Assembly (NCBI GenBank): GCA_964235675.1
Contig: CAXSEA010000140.1
Span: 1 to 9,653, forward strand
DNA: 9,653 nucleotides
Source: CAXSEA01 sp964235675
GTDB lineage: Bacteria > Armatimonadota > Armatimonadia > Armatimonadales > Capsulimonadaceae
Direction: 5' to 3'
The notes beneath the pieces were generated by a model. It was not told where the DNA came from, did no database searches, and was given only the letters and a program-made list of their open reading frames with translations. Below, one piece after another: positions 6,649-9,653 of the stretch; within the stretch, counting starts at the first letter, position 1; each line of letters starts with the position of its first letter. The position numbers and the translations under genes are program-made.

Positions 6649-6678
6649 TTGCGCCATTCCCCCGCTTCGGAGTACAAT
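6649..6678 (+). promoter_or_regulatory. Putative promoter of the PKD-protein gene
   Basis: TACAAT at 6673-6678 matches the -10 consensus at five of six positions. TTGCGC (6649-6654) lies 18 bases upstream and matches the -35 only at its TTG. Transcription would start near 6685 and give a leader of about 50 bases that includes the micro-ORF at 6719-6745. A similar hexamer (TACGAT, 4164-4169), also preceded by GAG, lies upstream of truB, but there no -35 is visible. Confidence 0.4.
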
Positions 6679-6718
6679 GAGGCACTGTTCACGAGTCCGC
6701 CCGAGGAGCGCCGCTGGC

Positions 6719-6745
6719 ATGCGCGCGCGAAAAAATTATGAGTGA
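6719..6745 (+). CDS. Eight-codon leader ORF overlapping the PKD gene start
   Basis: ATG at 6719 opens a frame of eight codons (MRARKNYE) that ends in TGA at 6743-6745, overlapping the first codons of the PKD gene, whose ATG is at 6738. GAGGAG at 6702-6707 lies 11 bases before this small ATG, whereas the PKD ATG has only an A-rich stretch in front of it. This arrangement fits translational coupling by stop-start overlap. Alternatively, a one-base shift at the six-A run 6730-6735 would join MRARK to the PKD protein and give its signal peptide a more basic N-terminus. Both readings are inferences. Confidence 0.35.
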   Translation: MRARKNYE

Positions 6746-8102
6746 TTACAACCTGCCGCATCGGTCGATGAGCATCGCCGCTCTCGCCGCCCTGACTCTC
6801 GCCGTGTTCGCCGCCGCGCTGCCGTCACCGGCGTCCGCCCAATTATCGGCGGCGGCCAAGCACAAGGCGGCGCTCGCCGCCAAGGCCAAAGCGGCGGCAG
6901 CCGCGAAAGCGAAGGCCGCCGGCAGCAGCGCCATCACTCCCCTGCCGTCCACCGGTGCGGGAGCAGGCGGCTCCGCCGACCCAGGCAACGCGCCCGCACC
7001 CGGCGGCACGACCCTGGACCCGGTTCTGCTTTACAGCGGCGCTCCTCTCAGCGCGGGCACGGTTCAGGCATCGCCCTGGGGCGGAGGAACAGTCGCCGAT
7101 CACGACGGCGACGCGTACACGGCGGCGGGGCACACCATTCAAGTCGATACCGCCGGATTATATCAAGGCGCTCAAATCGCCTTCGGCACGCCGGTCGCGC
7201 TGGGCGATCTCAAATCGCAGACGACCCGCTACCTGCAAATCATCTTTTCCGCCGCGCCCTCGCAGCAGTACGCCGCGCTTCCGATGTCGCCGCTCCGCCC
7301 GATGGACGCCCACTTCCAGAGCTTTCCTGGCTCATATCAAATCGCGCAAGCGCCCTACGGCGGATATTCGGGGCGTCGAAGGCCCGGCGCGGGTGCCTCC
7401 GGCGTGCCGTATGGGGCTAACCCGTACGGACAGTCGGGAGCCGGCGCTCGGACGCCTTCTACCGTTCCCGACGAGCTTGCCGACCTGCCCACACTGGCTA
7501 TCGGCAGCTTGCATGTCATTTATGAGTTCGCCAACGGCTCGCGCTCCGAGACTCTGCGCCCGATGTCGGTGACGCTCGGCGAGGACATCAACTGGCTGCG
7601 CGCCAGCATTCCCCTGTCCGCCATTCCCGCGCCGCCCGTCGGCTCGGCCCAGCTCGCCAAGCTTTATATCGGCACCGACGTTCCCGCGACCCTTAATATC
7701 GGCGAGATCCGCTTAATCACCGACACTGCCCCGATTACCGCCGACGCCGGAACCAACAAAACCGTTCCGCTGAATACCCAGGTGACCCTGGTCGGCACCG
7801 GCGAAGGCGGCGCGTCTTCCTTGAAGTACGAGTGGAACTTCGATTCTCCCAGCGCGCAGCCCTTCGTGCCCGAAGCCGAAGGCGTGACCGCGTCCTATAC
7901 TTTCGGCACGCCGGGCGACCATATTGTCACATTGCGCGTCTCCGACCTCGACGGCATCAAGCCACCCGCCACTGCTGTGGTCACAATCCATGTCGACGAT
8001 CAAAGCGCAGCGCCGTCTCAGGGCGGCTACGGCGCTCCGACTCAAGGCGGATATGGAAGGCCGTCGGCGCAAGCTTCTCAGGGTTATCCGAACGGTCGCT
8101 GA
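6738..8102 (+). CDS. Exported PKD-domain protein, function unknown
   Basis: This 454-residue protein has a Sec-type signal peptide: basic start with His8-Arg9, hydrophobic core about 12-28, and likely cleavage at ASA-Q after Ala34. Next comes an Ala/Lys segment (about 38-61, alternating AAK/AKA) that should form a strongly basic helix, then a Gly/Pro/Ala linker to about 92. Residues 94-325 look like a beta-rich region that I do not recognise, interrupted by a flexible Gly/Tyr/Arg/Pro insert (about 205-240). A PKD-type immunoglobulin-like domain covers about 330-420 (start TADAGTNKTVPLNTQVTLVG, core YEWNFDS, YTFGTPGDHIVTLRVSD, end ATAVVTIHV). The tail (421-454) is low-complexity with QGGYG repeats. 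PKD domains usually mediate protein or polysaccharide contacts on surface or secreted proteins, so a cell-surface or matrix role is likely. ATG 6738 has no Shine-Dalgarno sequence; Met11 (6768) is an alternative start. Confidence 0.8.
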   Translation: MSDYNLPHRSMSIAALAALTLAVFAAALPSPASAQLSAAAKHKAALAAKAKAAAAAKAKAAGSSAITPLPSTGAGAGGSADPGNAPAPGGTTLDPVLLYSGAPLSAGTVQASPWGGGTVADHDGDAYTAAGHTIQVDTAGLYQGAQIAFGTPVALGDLKSQTTRYLQIIFSAAPSQQYAALPMSPLRPMDAHFQSFPGSYQIAQAPYGGYSGRRRPGAGASGVPYGANPYGQSGAGARTPSTVPDELADLPTLAIGSLHVIYEFANGSRSETLRPMSVTLGEDINWLRASIPLSAIPAPPVGSAQLAKLYIGTDVPATLNIGEIRLITDTAPITADAGTNKTVPLNTQVTLVGTGEGGASSLKYEWNFDSPSAQPFVPEAEGVTASYTFGTPGDHIVTLRVSDLDGIKPPATAVVTIHVDDQSAAPSQGGYGAPTQGGYGRPSAQASQGYPNGR

Positions 8103-8249
8103 CGTTCAACTGACGGATAGAAACTTGCCAAGAGAATTGAACATGCCACTCCTAGGCTGCGATTTCAGAAGAATAAATCGTCGTGAAACGCAGCTGGACA
8201 CAGTTGCTGGGCAGCCTATCTTCGCAACGCCGCGCCAAGTGAGTTCAGC

Positions 8250-9224
8250 GTGATTGCACCCGATCCCAATCTGACGGCGGCACCTCCGTTAAATTTGGCT
8301 GACACCAGCGGGGACGGCATCATTGGGAATTCCGCGCACCCACGCCGGAACCTGCTTCACGCGCTCGTGGTCGCTTTGCGCCCTAAGCAGTGGACGAAAA
8401 ATCTGCTGCTGTTCGCGGCGCTCCTCTTCACTCTCGACGCCAAGCATACGCCAGCGGACGTGCTGCGCTCACTGCTGGCATTCGCGGTCTTCTGCCTGCT
8501 CTCCGGCGCGACCTATCTGGTCAACGACATTCTTGACGTCGAGCTTGACCGCGCCCATCCTCGCAAATGCCGCCGCCCGATTGCGTGCGGCGAGCTGGGC
8601 GTGCGTCCCGCCGGCCTGATTGCAGCGGTCCTTTTCGTCATCGGCCTCACGGCGGCGTTCCGGCTCAACCTGCATTTCGGCGCGGCGAGCGTTCTCTACG
8701 TCATATTGACCCTGGCTTACTCACTGAAGCTGAAGCACGTCGTTATTTTAGACTTGCTGACGCTGGCTTCGGGCTTTCTACTAAGGGCAGTGGCCGGCGG
8801 CTGGGCAATCGACGTGCGCATCTCGCAGTGGCTGGTGCTTTGCACGATGCTGCTGGCGCTCTTTCTCGGCATCGCCAAGCGTCGCGGCGAGCTGATGGCG
8901 GTGCTCGGCGGGCGCAAGGTGGGGCGCGGGGTCATCAGCGAGTACAGCGCGCCGCTGCTCGACCAGATGACGGCTATCGTCACGTCGGCGCTGCTAATGT
9001 CCTACGCCTTGTACACGATTCAAAGCGTCGCCGCCGCCCGCCATCCCTATCTGCTCGCCAGCTTCCCATTTGTCTTGTACGGCGTATTTCGCTACTTGTA
9101 CCTGATCCATGTCAAGCAGCAGGGCGAGGAGCCGGACGAAGCCATGCTGCGGGACAAGCCGTTGCTGGCGTCGGTGGCGCTGTGGGCGCTGGTCACGGCT
9201 GTTCTGATCACCCAGCGGCTGTAA
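8250..9224 (+). CDS. UbiA family prenyltransferase, decaprenyl-phosphate phosphoribosyltransferase type
   Basis: This is a 324-residue integral membrane enzyme with about eight to nine helices. In this branch of the UbiA superfamily (mycobacterial Rv3806c/UbiA), phosphoribose from PRPP is transferred to a polyprenyl phosphate, giving polyprenyl-phosphoryl phosphoribose, the precursor of lipid-linked arabinose. Features are LRPKQWTKNLLLFAALLF (43-60), the magnesium/diphosphate motif NDILDVELD (Asn92, Asp93, Asp96, Asp100) followed by RAHPRKCRRPIA, the second motif YSLKLKHVVILDLLTLASGFLLRAVAGG (157-184) with Asp168, and the C-terminal FRYLYLIHVKQQGEEPDE. The start is a GTG without a Shine-Dalgarno sequence; no ATG lies between it and the first helix. 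The partner genes dprE1/dprE2 and arabinosyltransferases are not in the window, so the end product is unknown. It lies 147 bases after the PKD gene without an obvious terminator, so read-through is possible. Confidence 0.88.
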   Translation: MIAPDPNLTAAPPLNLADTSGDGIIGNSAHPRRNLLHALVVALRPKQWTKNLLLFAALLFTLDAKHTPADVLRSLLAFAVFCLLSGATYLVNDILDVELDRAHPRKCRRPIACGELGVRPAGLIAAVLFVIGLTAAFRLNLHFGAASVLYVILTLAYSLKLKHVVILDLLTLASGFLLRAVAGGWAIDVRISQWLVLCTMLLALFLGIAKRRGELMAVLGGRKVGRGVISEYSAPLLDQMTAIVTSALLMSYALYTIQSVAAARHPYLLASFPFVLYGVFRYLYLIHVKQQGEEPDEAMLRDKPLLASVALWALVTAVLITQRL

Positions 9225-9268
9225 AAAAGCGAGCGGTGAAAACGGATTGCTCGTTTTCACCGCTCGCT
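9223..9268 (-). terminator. Terminator between the convergent UbiA-type and HTH genes
   Basis: Bases 9228-9244 and 9252-9268 form a perfect 17-bp stem with a seven-base loop. On the minus strand the stem runs straight into six T (the A-run 9223-9228), a classical intrinsic terminator for the HTH gene. That A-run overlaps the UbiA-type gene's stop codon (9222-9224). On the plus strand only ACTATTTG follows, so termination of the UbiA-type transcript there should be weaker. Confidence 0.9.
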
Positions 9269-9315
9269 ACTATTTGCCGCGCCTTTGTCCGATATTAGTA
9301 TGCCGGGCGAATCCG

Positions 9316-9549
9316 CTAGCTTTCGGTGTCGGCGGAAGCCGATAGGTCTTCGTCGGTAATTGTTTCGGCACGGGCCGGTTCGAGAAGCTTGAGCAGCTCG
9401 GTTCGCGGGATCAGGACTTTGCGTTTGCCGGCAATCCGGAACGCGTTCAGTTTGCCTTGCCTGATGTAGGAACGAATGCTGGATTGGCTGAGCTGTAAAT
9501 ACTCAGCCGCTTGCTCAACCGTCATAAGATCGCGTGAGGGGGAATCCAT
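9316..9549 (-). CDS. Small helix-turn-helix protein, excisionase/MerR-type (HTH_17)
   Basis: From the ATG at 9547-9549 the protein has 77 residues. Residues 9-57 (MTVEQAAEYLQLSQSSIRSY, then IRQGKLNAFRIAGKRKVLIP and RTELLKLLE) form the winged helix-turn-helix of the 'DNA-binding domain, excisionase family' type: helix-turn-helix around AAEYLQLSQSSIRSYI, then a wing with GKRKVLIP. An acidic tail (ITDEDLSASADTES) follows. AGGAG lies 13 bases upstream. An in-frame GTG at 9640-9642 would add 31 residues with no domain character, and an ATG at 9523-9525 would remove eight residues. No integrase or other phage gene is near, so it is more likely a stand-alone chromosomal regulator than a true excisionase. 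A 13-base palindrome between its ribosome binding site and start may be its own operator. Confidence 0.85.
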   Translation of the reverse strand: MDSPSRDLMTVEQAAEYLQLSQSSIRSYIRQGKLNAFRIAGKRKVLIPRTELLKLLEPARAETITDEDLSASADTES

Positions 9550-9551
9550 CC

Positions 9552-9564
9552 AGTAACGGTTACT
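9552..9564. promoter_or_regulatory. Palindrome between RBS and start of the HTH gene
   Basis: AGTAAC-G-GTTACT is a perfect 6+1+6 palindrome directly between the AGGAG (9563-9567 on the minus strand, overlapping it by two bases) and the ATG at 9549. A protein bound here would interfere with expression of the HTH gene, so autoregulation is conceivable. Confidence 0.35.
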
Positions 9565-9635
9565 CCTAGTATGAAACCGGACATGCGGTAGCGGCGGCCC
9601 GGTCTCACAACCAAGCTGCCCCGCGATGCCGCTGG

Positions 9636-9653
9636 TTAGCACTCAACAGTATA
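9636..9653. promoter_or_regulatory. Left half of a putative CIRCE operator cut by the window edge
   Basis: TTAGCACTC (9636-9644) is identical to the left half of the CIRCE element, TTAGCACTC-N9-GAGTGCTAA, the operator of the HrcA heat-shock repressor. Exactly nine bases (9645-9653) follow before the window ends, so the right half, if present, would begin at the first base outside. Minus-strand TATACT (9648-9653) inside the spacer looks like a -10 box, which is the usual place for CIRCE. Only half of the site can be seen. Confidence 0.45.

Noticed and set aside
8104..8140. GTTCAA...TTGAAC inverted repeat after the PKD gene as a terminator
   Set aside because: It has only a six-base stem around a 25-base loop, and no T-run follows.
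8567..9298. Plus-strand open frame of 243 codons inside and beyond the UbiA-type gene
   Set aside because: It overlaps the conserved UbiA frame, is Arg/Ala/Gly-rich without motifs, and runs through the terminator hairpin.
9316..9549. HTH protein taken as a phage excisionase marking an integrated element
   Set aside because: No integrase, attachment-site duplication, tRNA or other phage gene is visible; this HTH type is common in stand-alone chromosomal proteins.

Overview
The window is chromosomal DNA of a bacterium with fairly high GC content. Its genes are mostly unlinked household genes rather than an accessory island. They are arranged as a mosaic of single genes in alternating orientation (+ - + - + - + + -), with convergent pairs closing on hairpins or short gaps and divergent pairs sharing promoter regions. 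I see no tRNA, rRNA, CRISPR array, transposase or phage gene. Several starts lack a clear Shine-Dalgarno sequence, and one gene may be leaderless. The gene types (a pseudopilin-like single-pass protein, a UbiA-type phosphoribosyltransferase, an Ala/Lys-rich PKD protein, an excisionase-type HTH protein) would fit Armatimonadota or a similar environmental phylum. That placement is a guess from protein style, not from a marker.

Layout. 1-316: non-coding leader with an AT-richer first 120 bases and a GNRA-capped hairpin. 317-1213: stress-type short-chain dehydrogenase, closed by a strong intrinsic terminator. 1311-1646 (minus): small TMEM14 membrane protein. 1647-1957: divergent promoter region. 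1958-3184: OafA-type membrane acyltransferase. 3188-3393: a long, nearly perfect inverted repeat that fills the gap between two convergent stop codons. 3400-4101 (minus): MarC-family membrane protein, possibly leaderless. 4263-5204: tRNA pseudouridine-55 synthase TruB. 5216-6532 (minus): single-pass protein whose C-terminus resembles the GspG pseudopilin domain. 6738-8102: exported PKD-domain protein preceded by an eight-codon reading frame that carries the good ribosome binding site. 8250-9224: UbiA-family prenyltransferase of the decaprenyl-phosphate phosphoribosyltransferase type. 9223-9268: hairpin terminator shared with the convergent small HTH protein at 9316-9549.

How they work together. 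No pathway is shared across the window. Four genes concern the envelope (acyltransferase, MarC, PKD protein, UbiA enzyme), one RNA modification (truB), one redox or stress metabolism (SDR) and one regulation (HTH). The points most worth a second look are the inverted repeat at 3188-3393, an exact left half of a CIRCE heat-shock operator at the right edge with its nine-base spacer ending at the last base of the window, the micro-ORF overlapping the PKD gene start, and the GspG-like domain on a protein that lacks a prepilin signal. I do not see a convincing new multi-gene system.
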